From Buchnera aphidicola (Brevicoryne brassicae) (GTDB taxonomy: Bacteria > Pseudomonadota > Gammaproteobacteria > Enterobacterales > Enterobacteriaceae), in the NCBI RefSeq assembly GCF_005082825.1, contig NZ_CP034882.1, positions 71,932-135,931 on the forward strand: 64,000 nt of DNA, read 5' to 3'. The notes beneath the pieces were generated by a model. It was given only the letters and a program-made list of their open reading frames with translations, made no database searches and was not told the DNA's origin. The translations under genes were made by a program, and so were the position numbers. This document shows positions 19,725 to 30,874 of the stretch, piece after piece (within the stretch, counting starts at the first letter, position 1; each line of letters starts with the position of its first letter).

Positions 19725-22643
19725 ATGAGTCTATATCATAAATACTTATCTAGATTTTTAGTTTTTTTTTCTGTTTTATTTGTTGTTTTTTTATTTTTTA
19801 TAGAAAGTAGTATAGGATTTAAATGGATTTTTAATTTAACTAATCGTTTTTTTTTAGGAATTAAAGTAGAAGAAATATCTGGAAATTGGCGTAATTTTAC
19901 ATTAAAAAATATTAGTTATAACACTTTTGAATCTTCTATTGAAGCTAATAGCATACATGTAATATTAGATATTAAATCTTTATTTAAAAGTGCTACAATC
20001 ATTAAAGATATTGAAACAAAAAATTTAACAATTTCATTTAAAAAAAATGAGGATAGTCATTTCTTAAAAAAAGAAAATTGTGATAATTTTTTTGAAAAAA
20101 ATAAATATATTAAATATCCTATAATCTTTAAAAATATACATATAGATAAAATTTTATTTAAAACTTCTAAAGAAGTTATGTTTTTATCAAATGTTTTAAC
20201 TGGTATAGAATTTTCAAATAATAATATTACTATATTTCCTAGTTATATTGATAATATTACAGTAGCATTATCAAATAATATTAATTTAAAAAAAAAGTTT
20301 GAAAAAAATTATTTAATTACTCTAAAAAATTTTTTTAATACAACAAAAATACATAATTTTTTATCTTTTTCTTCAAGTGAAAAAAAAGTTTTTATTCCAT
20401 TAAACATTAATTTAATTTCTTTACATTGTAAAAAAATAAATTTTATAAATTATAATAATGCTGATTGTTTTGAAATAAAATTAAAAGCTAAACTAAAAAA
20501 TAATATTTTAAAAATAAAAAATATTATAGAAAATTCTGATTTTTTAAAAATCAAATCTGATGGAAAAATTATATTTTATAATAATCATATCATTTCATGT
20601 ATTATACATAATAAAATATTAGCCCCAAGATTTCATAATAGAGTTTTTAGTATTGTATTTAAAGCTCATTTAGATAAAAAAATTAAATTTAATTTACAAT
20701 ATAATGATCTATACAAAATGAATATTACGGGTACAATGTTTTTAGATAATTTTGATGATTCATTTTATTTAAATTTAAAAAGTAAATGTTTACTTTTTTC
20801 TTTAAAAAAAGATTCTTTATTAAATTTGAAAAATTTTAATTTAGTGTTAGAAGGAAATATAAATAACTATTCCTTGTTTATAGAAAATATTTTTAAGATA
20901 AAAAACATGCCATCAATTTTTGTCAAAATTGATGTAAAAGGTAGTTTAACTAATGTAGTTATAAAAAATATTAAATTTTTTCCAATTAAAAAAACAATTT
21001 TTAAATATGAAAAAAATAATTTAATAAACAATATTATATATAATCAACATATATTAGAGTTAATTGGAAAAACAAATGTACTAGGTATATCTGACAATAA
21101 TATACATAATATGTATTTTTCTAAAATTAATTTAAATGGTAATATAATGAAAAAAAAATTATCTATTTTAGGTTCTTTTGGTTATAGAAATTTTAATGTT
21201 CTAGATATTCCTGAAATAAAGTTTTTTTTAGGAAGAAATAAATTATATCTGAAAGGTTCATTAGGTAAAACATTTAATATTAATTCTTCTGTTTATGCTG
21301 ATAATCTAGATTATTTTTTATCTGATTTAAAAGGTATAATTAAATTTAAATCTAATATACATGGTCATTATATGTTTCCTATTATGATGACAAGTAAAAC
21401 ATTTGGAAGAAACATAAGCATCGATAATTTCTATTTAAAATCGTTTAAAACATTTACTAATATAAATATTAAAGATAAGTTTTTAGGGAAAATATTATTA
21501 GATGTAAAAAAAATGTATTTTTCTAATTTTCATATTGATTCTTTATATTTTAAATCTATTTTTAATAACAAACAGCAAAAACTGTTTCTTTTATTAAAAA
21601 GTAATATATTATCTTTAAATTTAATAGTTAATGGTATTTATGATAATAAAACAGGAAATTGGCGCGGATTTTTTAAAAAGATAAATATTGAAACTTGTTT
21701 AGGAACAATAATTGATAAAAAAAATTCTCTGTTTTTTTATTATGATTTAAATTTTAAAAAAGATAATTTTTTTAAAAAGAACTTGCAAAAACAAACTTTT
21801 TTTTCATCTATTTTATTTGAGACAAAAACATCTGTATCTAGTTTTTTTAATAAATCTTTTACAAATTTTAAAGCTAAACTTTCTATTAACACACAATTAA
21901 AATGGGTTTTTGGAAAAAATATCACTAATGCAAAGATATTTTTAACAGCTAATGATATAAACTTAAAAAGAAAAACAAAAGAACAAATATTTTCTGAAGA
22001 TATAAACTGTATTAATTTATCCGTTAATTTCAAAAAAAATAATTTTAAAAGCCAATGGATATTGAAAAAACTAATAAATTCAACAGAAAAAGAAAATATA
22101 TCTGGTTATTTAAATATTATGGATATTTACAATAAAAAAAACATAGAAGGTGAATTTTTTATTTCTGATTTTCCTGTTTCTTTTGTTAATTTTTTAACTA
22201 GAAGTTTTAAAAAAGCAAAAGGTATATTTAAAAGTAACATAGTATTTTCTGGCACTTTATATTGTCCTAAAGTATCAGCTAATATTTTTTTTCAAGATAT
22301 TTCCATCAAAAGTGATAATATATTAAACTATATAAGTTTTCTTTTTCCTTATTTTTTAGGGAAAGTAGATACATTGAAAATTAATCAATCAATCATAATA
22401 AAAAAAGCTGATATATTATTTACATTAAATACACCGTCTAAAAAATCTACTAGTATAGATAGTATAGAATGGAATCTCTTATTTAAGAGTGAAAAAATAG
22501 CAATAGCTATTTTTCCAAAAATAAAGATAAAATTCTCTTCTCATTTAAATTTACATTATTTACTTTCAAAGTATGATTTAATCGGATATATAAAATTTGG
22601 TTTATTTTATTTTAAAATTAATGAAAAAAACTTTTGTTTTTAA
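19725..22643 (+). CDS. tamB: TamB-like AsmA-family envelope protein, C-terminally short
   Basis: A 972-residue protein. The first 65 residues align well with E. coli TamB (YtfN): a signal-anchor helix at 10-30, then EEISGNWRNFTLKNISY. The rest is long, beta-rich and Lys/Asn-rich, as expected of the beta-taco groove that carries phospholipid between membranes and aids outer-membrane protein insertion. E. coli TamB has 1259 residues; this one ends before the conserved C-terminal domain that docks with TamA. AGGAC precedes the ATG. It converges on ppa. Confidence 0.85.
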   Translation: MSLYHKYLSRFLVFFSVLFVVFLFFIESSIGFKWIFNLTNRFFLGIKVEEISGNWRNFTLKNISYNTFESSIEANSIHVILDIKSLFKSATIIKDIETKNLTISFKKNEDSHFLKKENCDNFFEKNKYIKYPIIFKNIHIDKILFKTSKEVMFLSNVLTGIEFSNNNITIFPSYIDNITVALSNNINLKKKFEKNYLITLKNFFNTTKIHNFLSFSSSEKKVFIPLNINLISLHCKKINFINYNNADCFEIKLKAKLKNNILKIKNIIENSDFLKIKSDGKIIFYNNHIISCIIHNKILAPRFHNRVFSIVFKAHLDKKIKFNLQYNDLYKMNITGTMFLDNFDDSFYLNLKSKCLLFSLKKDSLLNLKNFNLVLEGNINNYSLFIENIFKIKNMPSIFVKIDVKGSLTNVVIKNIKFFPIKKTIFKYEKNNLINNIIYNQHILELIGKTNVLGISDNNIHNMYFSKINLNGNIMKKKLSILGSFGYRNFNVLDIPEIKFFLGRNKLYLKGSLGKTFNINSSVYADNLDYFLSDLKGIIKFKSNIHGHYMFPIMMTSKTFGRNISIDNFYLKSFKTFTNINIKDKFLGKILLDVKKMYFSNFHIDSLYFKSIFNNKQQKLFLLLKSNILSLNLIVNGIYDNKTGNWRGFFKKINIETCLGTIIDKKNSLFFYYDLNFKKDNFFKKNLQKQTFFSSILFETKTSVSSFFNKSFTNFKAKLSINTQLKWVFGKNITNAKIFLTANDINLKRKTKEQIFSEDINCINLSVNFKKNNFKSQWILKKLINSTEKENISGYLNIMDIYNKKNIEGEFFISDFPVSFVNFLTRSFKKAKGIFKSNIVFSGTLYCPKVSANIFFQDISIKSDNILNYISFLFPYFLGKVDTLKINQSIIIKKADILFTLNTPSKKSTSIDSIEWNLLFKSEKIAIAIFPKIKIKFSSHLNLHYLLSKYDLIGYIKFGLFYFKINEKNFCF

Positions 22644-22649
22644 TTTATT

Positions 22650-22667
22650 AAAATGATAAATCATTTT
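22650..22667. terminator. Small palindrome between tamB and ppa
   Basis: The 18-base perfect palindrome AAAATGATAAATCATTTT lies in the 36-bp gap between convergent tamB and ppa. It could be a minimal terminator or RNA 3'-end structure, but such A+T palindromes also arise by chance. Confidence 0.35.
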
Positions 22668-22679
22668 GAATATAATATA

Positions 22680-23213
22680 TTAGATTAATTTTTGAGCACG
22701 ATTATACGAAGCAATAATTTCTGATTTTGCATCTTCATTATTTCCCCATCTTATAATTTTTACCCATTTTTCTTCTTCTAATTTTTTGTAATGTTGAAAA
22801 AAATGAGCAATTTGATTTTTTAATAATTTTGATATATCTGATATATTATTTATATTTTCATATTCTTTACAAATTTTACTGAGTGGAACTGCGATTATTT
22901 TATCATCATTTCCTGATTCATCTCGCATTTTTAATATTCCTATAGGTTTACAATGAATAACACAGTTAGATTGTATTGGGTAATACGAAGGTACTAATAC
23001 ATCTAAAGGATCACCATCTAAAGATAAGGTTTGATTAATATAACCATAATTACAGGGATAAAACATTGGTGTAGATATAAAACGATCTACGAATAGTACT
23101 CCTGATTCTTTATTTATTTCATATTTAATAGGAGAAGAATTCGAAGGAATTTCTATTATAACGTATATGTCATTAGGTATATTATCACCAGCAACAATTT
23201 TATTAAAATTCAT
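22680..23213 (-). CDS. ppa: Inorganic pyrophosphatase
   Basis: A 177-residue protein (E. coli 176) that hydrolyses pyrophosphate from biosynthetic reactions. It has the family I active-site run FYPCNYGYINQTLSLDGDPL with the metal-binding aspartates (DGDPLDVLV near residues 66-74) and KYEINKESG near the N-terminus. The gene is complete and stands alone on the minus strand between tamB and pmbA. Confidence 0.97.
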   Translation of the reverse strand: MNFNKIVAGDNIPNDIYVIIEIPSNSSPIKYEINKESGVLFVDRFISTPMFYPCNYGYINQTLSLDGDPLDVLVPSYYPIQSNCVIHCKPIGILKMRDESGNDDKIIAVPLSKICKEYENINNISDISKLLKNQIAHFFQHYKKLEEEKWVKIIRWGNNEDAKSEIIASYNRAQKLI

Positions 23214-23418
23214 TTTTTTCCTTACAAAATATTATTGGATATCTTATTGATTTATTTTTTTATAATGTTCTATAAAGAACATAAAAGTATTATTTTTAAT
23301 AAATATTAACATTCAAGAATAATTATATCTATATTTTATTTAAAGTAATTTATTTTAATTTTAATTAAATTTTTATATAATATTAATTATATAAAAACAT
23401 ATTTTAAAGGGTTTATGA

Positions 23419-24759
23419 ATGTACTTAATAAAAGAAATAGAAAAAGAAGAAAAACTTCTTTTAGATACAGTAAAGAAAACTTTACAATTTGCTCAAAATA
23501 AAACGACTTCTATTGAAGTGTTTGTAAAAAAAACAATAGGAATGAGCATTAATGTTAGAAATGGTATTGTTGAAAATGTTGAATTTAATAGAGATGGTGC
23601 ATTATTTATTACTGTTTATAATAAGTTTTCTAAAGGTTGTGTATCTTCTAAAGATTTTAGTTTAAATAGTATTAAAAATATGCTAGAAATAGCTATTAAT
23701 ATTTCAAAATATTCTTCTTCTGATTTTTTTTCAGGATTACCAGATGCAACATTATTATGTGTTCGAGCTATAAATCTTGATTTATTCCATCCAAGCGAAC
23801 TAAATATAGAAAACACAATTAAATTTGTTACCTTTTCTGAAAAAGAAGCTTTTAAATTTGATAAAAGAATTGTTAATAGTGAAGGAAGTTTTTTTAACAG
23901 TCATATTACAATAAATGTTTTTGGAAACAGTTTAGGAATGTTGGAAAAATATAAATCTACTCGTTATTCAACCTATAATTGTATGATTGCTCAAGATAAA
24001 AATTCTATGCAAAGAGATTTTGATTATTCTGTTGCTAGAAAAATAGACGAACTAGAAAAACCAGAAATACTTGGTAAAAAAACTTCCGCACGTGCGATAT
24101 CTCGATTAGGATCACGAAAGATACAAAGTAAAAAATCTGCAGTAATTTTTGCAGCAGAAATAGCTCATATTTTTTTCTCTCATCTTGTCAGTGCTATTAA
24201 TGGTGATAATGTTTATCAGAAATCTACATTTTTACTCTATGATTTAAAGAAAAGAATTTTTCCTAAATGGTTTAATATTGAAGAAAAACCTCATTTAATG
24301 AAAGGATTAGGTAGTAAACCTTTTGATAGTGAAGGTGTATCTACACAAAGTAAATATATTATTCAAGATGGAATATTGCAAACTTGGTTATTAAATACCT
24401 ATAATGCTCGAAAACTCGGATTGAAAAGTACAGGAAATTCTGGTGGAATTTTTAATTGGATAGTACAATATAATAATATTTCTTTTAAAGAATTACTAAA
24501 AAAAATAGATCAAGGTGTGTTAGTAACTGAGTTGATGGGACAAGGGGTTGATATTGTAAGTGGAAATTATTCACGTGGGGCAGTAGGTTTTTATATTGAA
24601 AAAGGAGAAATTGCATATCCAGTAAATGAAATCACTATATCTGGAAATTTAAGAGATATGTGGAATAATATTATAGGTATCAGCAATGATGTCGATGTAC
24701 GAAATAATATTCAATCGGGTTCAGTATTTTTATCTGAAATGCAAATTTCTGGTAATTAA
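23419..24759 (+). CDS. pmbA: Metalloprotease subunit TldE (PmbA)
   Basis: A 446-residue protein (E. coli PmbA 450). With TldD it forms a heterodimeric zinc protease in E. coli, where it processes microcin B17 and degrades CcdA; TldE itself lacks the zinc ligands. Conserved blocks include [54 protein letters not shown], and the C-terminal [15 protein letters not shown]. The frame runs from 23419 with AAAGGG upstream. tldD is not in the window. Confidence 0.93.
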   Translation: MYLIKEIEKEEKLLLDTVKKTLQFAQNKTTSIEVFVKKTIGMSINVRNGIVENVEFNRDGALFITVYNKFSKGCVSSKDFSLNSIKNMLEIAINISKYSSSDFFSGLPDATLLCVRAINLDLFHPSELNIENTIKFVTFSEKEAFKFDKRIVNSEGSFFNSHITINVFGNSLGMLEKYKSTRYSTYNCMIAQDKNSMQRDFDYSVARKIDELEKPEILGKKTSARAISRLGSRKIQSKKSAVIFAAEIAHIFFSHLVSAINGDNVYQKSTFLLYDLKKRIFPKWFNIEEKPHLMKGLGSKPFDSEGVSTQSKYIIQDGILQTWLLNTYNARKLGLKSTGNSGGIFNWIVQYNNISFKELLKKIDQGVLVTELMGQGVDIVSGNYSRGAVGFYIEKGEIAYPVNEITISGNLRDMWNNIIGISNDVDVRNNIQSGSVFLSEMQISGN

Positions 24760-24793
24760 AAAATCTTATTTTTTATATTTAAATAAATTTATT

Positions 24794-24817
24794 AAAGGTA
24801 ATAAATTTATTACCTTT
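24794..24817. terminator. Palindromic hairpin between pmbA and rnpB
   Basis: A perfect 24-base palindrome (arms AAAGGTAATAAA/TTTATTACCTTT) lies between the convergent pmbA and RNase P RNA genes. It can fold from either strand. The following T-runs are only moderate, so a bidirectional terminator is likely but not certain. Confidence 0.55.
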
Positions 24818-24860
24818 ATAGAAAAAAAGATTTTTATTATATTAAATTAAAATTTAATTA

Positions 24861-25232
24861 GTGAAGTTGACCTGTAAGCCGGGTTCTGTTTTAACAGTCA
24901 TTCATCTAGATTAATAATCACTTATTAATTCAAGCAGCCTACCCAGGTTTGTATAGTACGAGCAATACAAAAAATACCCTATATTTAGCTTTGCTCCGGG
25001 TGGAGTTTACCATGCCATAAATTGTTACCAATTATGCGGTGTGCTCTTACCACACCTTTTCACCCTGGCCATATTTTTATTAAAAGTATAAAAAAATAGG
25101 TGGTTTTTTTTCTGTTGCACTAGTCATAAGCTTACGCTTTCCAGGTGTTACCTGGCACCCTGCTCTGTGGAGCCCGGACTTTCCTCTTTTTAATTTTTAA
25201 TAAAACTAAACAGCGACTGTTTGGTCAACTTC
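24861..25232 (-). ncRNA. rnpB: RNase P RNA (M1 RNA)
   Basis: The reverse strand carries signature segments of class A RNase P RNA in order: GAAGTTGACCAAACAGTCGC at the 5' end, GAGGAAAGTCCGGGCTCCAC, GGGTGCCAGGTAACACCTGG, GTGAAAAGGTGTGGTAAGAG, GGTAAACTCCACCCGGAGCA, GGGTAGGCTGCTTGAA, TAGATGAATGACTGT and AGAACCCGGCTTACAGGTCA, the last pairing with the 5' end. The RNA cleaves 5' leaders from pre-tRNAs with RnpA protein. Ends are placed by comparison with E. coli (377 nt) and may be off by a few bases. In E. coli it is also beside rsmI (yraL). Confidence 0.96.
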
Positions 25233-25252
25233 GATATAAAATGATATATTAT

Positions 25253-26125
25253 TTAAATTGTTTTGTCACATTTCTTTTTAATTACATGTTGATATAAATT
25301 ATTTTTACTGATTTGATGTATTTTAGAAGTAATTAAAACAGATTGTTTTAATGATAAAAAATTTCTTAATATTAAAAAAGTATCTAATATTTTTTTTGAT
25401 AAATTATTTTTTTTAGATTTTTTAAAACCTTCAACAATAATTACCATTTCTCCTTTATAACGATATTTGTCTTGTTTAAGCCATTCAAGAATTAAAATGG
25501 CGTTTGCTCCGTATATAGATTCCCATTTTTTTGTAATCTCTCTAGCAATTACTATATGTCTATTTTTACCTATTTGTTCTATTATATCTTCTATACTTTG
25601 AAGTATTCTATATTTTGACTCATAAAAAATCATTGTACGTGTTTCTTCTTTTAAAGAAAATAATAAATTGCACCTTGTTTTTTTTTTGGAAGGTAAAAAA
25701 CCCTCATAGCAAAAACGGTTATTATTTATGCCAGAAGCACTTAATGCGGTAATAGCTGCACAAGGCCCTGGAAGAGGAATGATTTTAATGTTAAAAAAAT
25801 AACATTTTTGTATCAAAATATTACCAGGATCATTAATAATTGGTGTTCCTGCATTAGAAACTAAAGCAATTTTTTCCCCTCTTTTTAATTTTTGAATCAA
25901 ATTATCACTTTGTTTTTTTTCATTATCTTTGTTCATTAATATTAGATGGTTTTTAATATTAAAATTTTGTAGTAAAATATTAGTATGTCTAATATTTTCA
26001 GCAGCAATTAAATCGACATTTTTTAAAATTTCTAATGCTCTATAAGTTATATCTAATAAATTACCAATTGGTGTTGGTACAATATAAAGAATACCAGTTT
26101 CTAGTTGATTCATGTTTTTATCCAT
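25253..26125 (-). CDS. rsmI: 16S rRNA 2'-O-ribose C1402 methyltransferase RsmI
   Basis: A 290-residue protein (E. coli 286) that methylates the 2'-O of C1402 in 16S rRNA using S-adenosylmethionine. The tetrapyrrole-methylase fold motifs are present: LYIVPTPIGNLLDITYRALE at the N-terminus, ALVSNAGTPIINDPG near residue 85, and PLPGPCAAITALSASGI near 112. It is divergent from fabB and upstream of rnpB on the same strand. Confidence 0.95.
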   Translation of the reverse strand: MDKNMNQLETGILYIVPTPIGNLLDITYRALEILKNVDLIAAENIRHTNILLQNFNIKNHLILMNKDNEKKQSDNLIQKLKRGEKIALVSNAGTPIINDPGNILIQKCYFFNIKIIPLPGPCAAITALSASGINNNRFCYEGFLPSKKKTRCNLLFSLKEETRTMIFYESKYRILQSIEDIIEQIGKNRHIVIAREITKKWESIYGANAILILEWLKQDKYRYKGEMVIIVEGFKKSKKNNLSKKILDTFLILRNFLSLKQSVLITSKIHQISKNNLYQHVIKKKCDKTI

Positions 26126-26278
26126 AAAAATTTTTATATGAGTGATGAGAATTAAAATTTTACTTAAGAATAAGAATTATATTTAATATATTTATAATAT
26201 TTTTTATGCAAGTGATATTTTTTTATGTAAAAATTTAAATTATATACATAATTGTTTTTTTTAGTGTAAGGATTAATA

Positions 26279-27499
26279 GTGAAACGAGTAGTAATTACAG
26301 GTTTTGGTATTGTTTCTAGTATTGGTGATAATGAAAACGAAGTGTTTAATTCATTGTATAATGGAAATTCTGGTGTTGTTTTTTCAGAAGATATGAAAAA
26401 ATTAGGCATGCGTAGTCAAATTTGGGGTAATGTTAAACTAAAGGAGAAAAATATAATAAAAAAAAAAGCATCTCGTTTTATGAATGATGCTTCTAAATAT
26501 TCTTTTATATCTATGATAGAAGCTATTAAAGATGCCAAAATAACAACTGAACAGTATCAAAAAAATCCTCGTGTAGGATTAATCGCTGGTTCAGGATGTA
26601 GTTTTCCAAAATATTATACGCATAATATTATGAGTTCTATGAAAATTCCAGATAGTGTAAATCCTATTAGTCCTTATCTTGCAATTAAAACAATGCCTTC
26701 TGGAATATCATCTTGCTTATCTACCTTATTTAAAATTTATGGAGTAAGTTACTCTATTAGTTCAGCATGTTCTACTTCTGCACATTGTATTGGAAATGCA
26801 TTTGAATTAATTAAATCTGGAAGTCAAGATCTTGTTTTTGCAGGTGGAGCTGACGAAATTAGTATAGAGCTAGCTCGTGAATTTGATATGATGAAAGTGT
26901 TATCATCCAAGTTTAATAATAATCCCAAAGTGGCATCCCGTGTTTACGACCTCAATCGTGATGGTTTTGTGATTTCAGGTGGTGCAGGAATTTTAGTTAT
27001 TGAAGAATTAAACTTTGCTTTATCTCGTTCTGCTAATATTTATGCCGAAATTATTGGATATGCTGCTACTTCTGATGGTAAAAACATGGTTTTGCCGTCA
27101 GGAAAAGGAGCTATTCGTTGTATGAATTTAGCTCAAAAAGAAAAAAATATATCTATTGATTATCTAAATGTACATGGAACTTCTACTAGAAAAGGTGATT
27201 TAATAGAGTTAAAAGCAATTAAAGAAGTTTTTTTAAATAAGAAAATGCCAATGATTTCAGCAACAAAATCAATAACTGGTCATGCATTAGGTGCATCAGG
27301 AGTTCATGAAATTATTTATATATTACTAATGTTTAAATACAATTTTATAGCTCCAACAATTAATATTAAAGAAATAGAACCGTACGCAAAAAATATGAAT
27401 ATTATTCAAAAAACTATTGACATAGAAATCAATACAGCAATGTCAAATAGTTTCGGTTTCGGCGGTACGAACGTGTCATTAATAGTAAAAAAATATTAA
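26279..27499 (+). CDS. fabB: Beta-ketoacyl-ACP synthase I
   Basis: A 406-residue protein, the E. coli length. It condenses malonyl-ACP with acyl-ACP in fatty-acid elongation. The catalytic triad is visible: Cys163 in SSACSTSAHCIG, His298 in VHGTSTRKGD and His333 in GHALGASGVH; the NSFGFGGTN motif is near the C-terminus. The start is GTG (26279-26281) after TAAGGA, which gives the family N-terminus KRVVITGFGIVSS. A clear terminator follows at 27604. Confidence 0.97.
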   Translation: MKRVVITGFGIVSSIGDNENEVFNSLYNGNSGVVFSEDMKKLGMRSQIWGNVKLKEKNIIKKKASRFMNDASKYSFISMIEAIKDAKITTEQYQKNPRVGLIAGSGCSFPKYYTHNIMSSMKIPDSVNPISPYLAIKTMPSGISSCLSTLFKIYGVSYSISSACSTSAHCIGNAFELIKSGSQDLVFAGGADEISIELAREFDMMKVLSSKFNNNPKVASRVYDLNRDGFVISGGAGILVIEELNFALSRSANIYAEIIGYAATSDGKNMVLPSGKGAIRCMNLAQKEKNISIDYLNVHGTSTRKGDLIELKAIKEVFLNKKMPMISATKSITGHALGASGVHEIIYILLMFKYNFIAPTINIKEIEPYAKNMNIIQKTIDIEINTAMSNSFGFGGTNVSLIVKKY

Positions 27500-27603
27500 T
27501 TTTTTTCATGTTTAATAATTTATAAAAAATTTTTTTTGTGTTTATATAAATGAGAATAAAAAGTGTTTTTTCAAATGAATAAATATTTTTTTAAATATTT
27601 TTA

Positions 27604-27655
27604 AATAAGAAAATCATTTTAATATTTACAGTATTAAAATGATTTTTTTCTTATT
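27604..27655 (+). terminator. Rho-independent terminator after fabB
   Basis: A long stem (27604-27624 with 27632-27655, seven-base loop, small T bulges) includes the T-run TTTTTTTC. It lies about 100 bases after fabB and 110 bases before talA, which fits termination of the fabB transcript. Confidence 0.7.
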
Positions 27656-27762
27656 AATAATTAATTATTAGTTACTATTGAATAAAATATATATTTTTAA
27701 TATATGATTTAAATATATTAAAATTTAAATTTTTTATAGTTATCAAAATAGAGAATAAAAAC

Positions 27763-28713
27763 ATGAATCAATTAAGTGCATTAAAAGAATTTACAACTGT
27801 TGTTGCAGATACTAGTGATATAAAATCTATATGTAAATACAAACCAGAAGATGCAACTACTAATCCATCTCTAATACTTCAAGCGATAAGTTCAAACAAT
27901 AATCAATTTTTTATTGATCAAGCAATACAATATGGTAAAAAAAAAGGAGGTTCATATAAAGATAAAATAATTCATGCAAGTGATAAAATATTAGTTGATC
28001 TTGGAGTAGAAATTTTAAAATATATACCTGGTTATGTTTCTAGTGAAGTTGATGCTCGTTTATCTTTTAGTACAGAAAAATGCATTTTAAAAGCAAAAAA
28101 AATAATTGATTTATATGAAGAACAAGGAATCATGAGGAATAGAGTTTTAATCAAATTAGCAGCTACATGGGAATGTATCAAAGCCGCCGAAGAACTTAAA
28201 AAAGAAAATGTCCTTTGTAATTTAACGCTTTTATTTTCTTTTGCACAAGCACGTGCTTGTGCAGAATCAAACGTATTTTTAATTTCTCCTTTCGTTGGAC
28301 GTATTTATGATTGGTATGTTTCTCAAAAATTAATATCAAAGTCTTCTAAAGAAAAAGATCCTGGTGTTATATCAGTTTGTAAAATATATGATTATTATAA
28401 AAAACATAATTACAAAACTATAATTATGGGTGCTAGTTTCCGTAATATTCAACAAATATTATATTTATCTGGATGTGATCGATTAACTATTTCACCTATT
28501 TTATTAAAAGAATTAGAATCTAATAATGAAAAATTAAAAAGAAATCTTATTCCAAATAATGTTTTTTTAGCTAAACCTAAAGCTCTTTCTGAAGAAGAAT
28601 TTAGATGGGAACATAACCAAGATGCTATGGCAGTAGAAAAATTATCTGAAGGTATACGAAATTTTGGAAGAGATCAATTACTTTTAGAAAAAATACTTTC
28701 TAAAAAAATGTAA
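27763..28713 (+). CDS. talA: Transaldolase A
   Basis: A 316-residue protein, the E. coli TalA length. It interconverts sedoheptulose-7-phosphate plus glyceraldehyde-3-phosphate with erythrose-4-phosphate plus fructose-6-phosphate. The Schiff-base lysine is in [11 protein letters not shown] near residue 131; [12 protein letters not shown] near residue 32 and VDARLSFS near 95 are also family hallmarks. It precedes tktB as in E. coli talA-tktB. Together they supply erythrose-4-phosphate for the aromatic pathway (aroH and aroC in this window). Confidence 0.97.
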   Translation: MNQLSALKEFTTVVADTSDIKSICKYKPEDATTNPSLILQAISSNNNQFFIDQAIQYGKKKGGSYKDKIIHASDKILVDLGVEILKYIPGYVSSEVDARLSFSTEKCILKAKKIIDLYEEQGIMRNRVLIKLAATWECIKAAEELKKENVLCNLTLLFSFAQARACAESNVFLISPFVGRIYDWYVSQKLISKSSKEKDPGVISVCKIYDYYKKHNYKTIIMGASFRNIQQILYLSGCDRLTISPILLKELESNNEKLKRNLIPNNVFLAKPKALSEEEFRWEHNQDAMAVEKLSEGIRNFGRDQLLLEKILSKKM

Positions 28714-28767
28714 TCTTATTCAAAATAAGAAGTATTAAAATTTATTTTGTATGTTTAAGGAAAATGT

Positions 28768-30765
28768 ATGTGTTCACGAAGAGAATTAGCTAATGCAATT
28801 CGTATGCTCAGTGTAGATGCTGTTCAAAAAGCACAATCAGGACATCCCGGAATGCCTATGGGAATGGCAGACATTGCTGAAGTCTTATGGAGAGATTTTT
28901 TAAAACACAATCCGGAAAATCCTAATTGGAATGATCGTGATCGTTTTATACTCTCCAATGGACATGGTTCAATGCTATTGTATAGTCTTTTGCATCTTAC
29001 AGGATATAAATTATCAATAGAAGAACTAAAGAATTTTAGACAACTTAATTCAAAAACTCCAGGACATCCTGAAATAGGTGAAACACCTGGTGTTGAAATA
29101 ACAACTGGTCCACTAGGACAAGGTTTAGCTAATGCCGTTGGTATGGCTATTGCAGAGAGAAACTTAAGTTCTTATTTTAATCGACCAAACTATGATATAG
29201 TTGATCATTATACTTGGGTTTTTGTGGGTGATGGTTGTTTAATGGAAGGTATTTCTCATGAGGTTTGCTCTTTAGCAGGAACTTTAAAGCTCGGTAAGTT
29301 AATTGTTTTTTATGATAAAAATGGTATTTCTATAGATGGTAAAGTGTCTAATTGGTTTACAGATGATACAGTAAAACGTTTTGAATCTTATAACTGGCAT
29401 GTAATTGATAACGTAAATGGTCATGATTCAGAATCTATAAAAAAAAGTATAAAAGAAGCAAAATTAATAAAAAATAAACCTTCAATTATTATTTGTACTA
29501 CAATTATCGGTTTCGGATCTCCAAATAAATCAGGTACAGAAGAATCACATGGAGCTCCTTTAGGAGAAAAAGAAATTTTCTTAACAAGAGAAAAATTAAA
29601 TTGGAACTATCCTCCTTTTGAAATACCTAATAAAATTTATAAAAAATGGAATTGTACAAAAAAAGGTTCTGATTTTGAAAATGAATGGAATAAAAAATTT
29701 TCTTTGTATAAAAATGATTATCCTATTTTAGCAATAGAATATTTAAGACGAGTCAATAATAAATTGCCTGATGATTGGCATAAAAAAACTAAGAGTTATA
29801 TTTTTTCTTTGCAAAAAGACAAAAAAAACATTGCTAGTCGACAAGCTTCACAAAATACATTAGAAGAATTTGGAAAAATATTGCCAGAAATGATTGGTGG
29901 ATCAGCAGATTTATCACCTAGTAATTTAACTATATGGTCTGGTTCTCGTTCTGTTTTAAAAAATTTATCTGGTAATTATATTCATTACGGAGTTCGCGAA
30001 TTTGGAATGACAGCTATTGCTAACGGTATATCTCATCATGGTGGTTTCATTCCATATACTGCTACTTTTTTAATTTTTTTCGAATATGCACGCAATGCCA
30101 TTCGTATGGCTGCTTTAATGAATACAAAACATATTTTTGTATATACTCATGATTCTATTGGTTTAGGTGAAGATGGTCCTACACATCAACCAATAGAACA
30201 GTTAGCAAATTTACGCATGACTCCGAATATTGATGTGTGGAGACCTAGCGACCAAGTAGAAACTGCAATAGCTTGGAAAAATGCTATCGAAAAAAGATCA
30301 GGACCAACAGCAATTATCTTATCACGTCAAATATTATTTCAATCTAACAGAAATTCTAAACAATTAAAAAATATTTCTTGTGGAGCATATGTATTATATG
30401 ATTCTAAAGAATTACTTGATTTAATTTTAATATCAACAGGTTCAGAAATACATATTACTTTACTTGCAGCAAAAAAAATTACTTCTTTAGGATATTCTGT
30501 ACGTGTCGTTTCAATGCCTTCTACTAATGTTTTTGATAGACAAGACAATATATACAAAGAATCTATATTACCCTCTTATGTTACTAAAAGAATTGCTGTA
30601 GAAGCTAGTATAGAAGATTTTTGGTATAAATATGTGGGAATCAATGGTTTAATTATTGGCATGAAAACTTTTGGTGAATCTGGTCCTGCAGAAGAATTAT
30701 TTAAAAAATTTGGTTTTACCGTAGATAATATAGTACATCAATCACTAATTTTATTACAATCTTAA
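28768..30765 (+). CDS. tktB: Transketolase
   Basis: A 665-residue protein (E. coli about 665). It is a thiamine-diphosphate enzyme moving two-carbon units in the pentose phosphate pathway. The ThDP motif begins [18 protein letters not shown] near residue 154, with [15 protein letters not shown] near residue 24 and [18 protein letters not shown] near 113. The adjacent talA argues for the tktB locus; as the only transketolase seen here it could equally be called tktA. AAGGAAA precedes the ATG, and a strong terminator follows. Confidence 0.95.
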   Translation: MCSRRELANAIRMLSVDAVQKAQSGHPGMPMGMADIAEVLWRDFLKHNPENPNWNDRDRFILSNGHGSMLLYSLLHLTGYKLSIEELKNFRQLNSKTPGHPEIGETPGVEITTGPLGQGLANAVGMAIAERNLSSYFNRPNYDIVDHYTWVFVGDGCLMEGISHEVCSLAGTLKLGKLIVFYDKNGISIDGKVSNWFTDDTVKRFESYNWHVIDNVNGHDSESIKKSIKEAKLIKNKPSIIICTTIIGFGSPNKSGTEESHGAPLGEKEIFLTREKLNWNYPPFEIPNKIYKKWNCTKKGSDFENEWNKKFSLYKNDYPILAIEYLRRVNNKLPDDWHKKTKSYIFSLQKDKKNIASRQASQNTLEEFGKILPEMIGGSADLSPSNLTIWSGSRSVLKNLSGNYIHYGVREFGMTAIANGISHHGGFIPYTATFLIFFEYARNAIRMAALMNTKHIFVYTHDSIGLGEDGPTHQPIEQLANLRMTPNIDVWRPSDQVETAIAWKNAIEKRSGPTAIILSRQILFQSNRNSKQLKNISCGAYVLYDSKELLDLILISTGSEIHITLLAAKKITSLGYSVRVVSMPSTNVFDRQDNIYKESILPSYVTKRIAVEASIEDFWYKYVGINGLIIGMKTFGESGPAEELFKKFGFTVDNIVHQSLILLQS

Positions 30766-30791
30766 TTTTTACTTAATCATTATTTAATCAT

Positions 30792-30822
30792 TATGGGGCT
30801 TGATTATTGCCCCATATATTTT
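30792..30822 (+). terminator. Rho-independent terminator after tktB
   Basis: An 8-bp stem TATGGGGC/GCCCCATA (30792-30799 with 30809-30816, nine-base loop) is followed by TATTTTT. Its G+C-rich stem stands out in this genome. It lies between tktB and dapE and ends the talA-tktB unit. Confidence 0.85.
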
Positions 30823-30874
30823 TAAGCTTAAAAATGAATTTCACAATAAATTAAAAATTAATTTAGGAAAAGAT

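Noticed and set aside
21740..22033. 97-codon frame antisense to tamB
   Set aside because: It lies fully inside the conserved tamB frame and has no homology; it is a by-product of low-complexity coding sequence.
30800..30874. N-terminal extension of dapE
   Set aside because: It overlaps the tktB terminator hairpin and adds residues absent from the family; the ATG at 30875 gives the exact family length.
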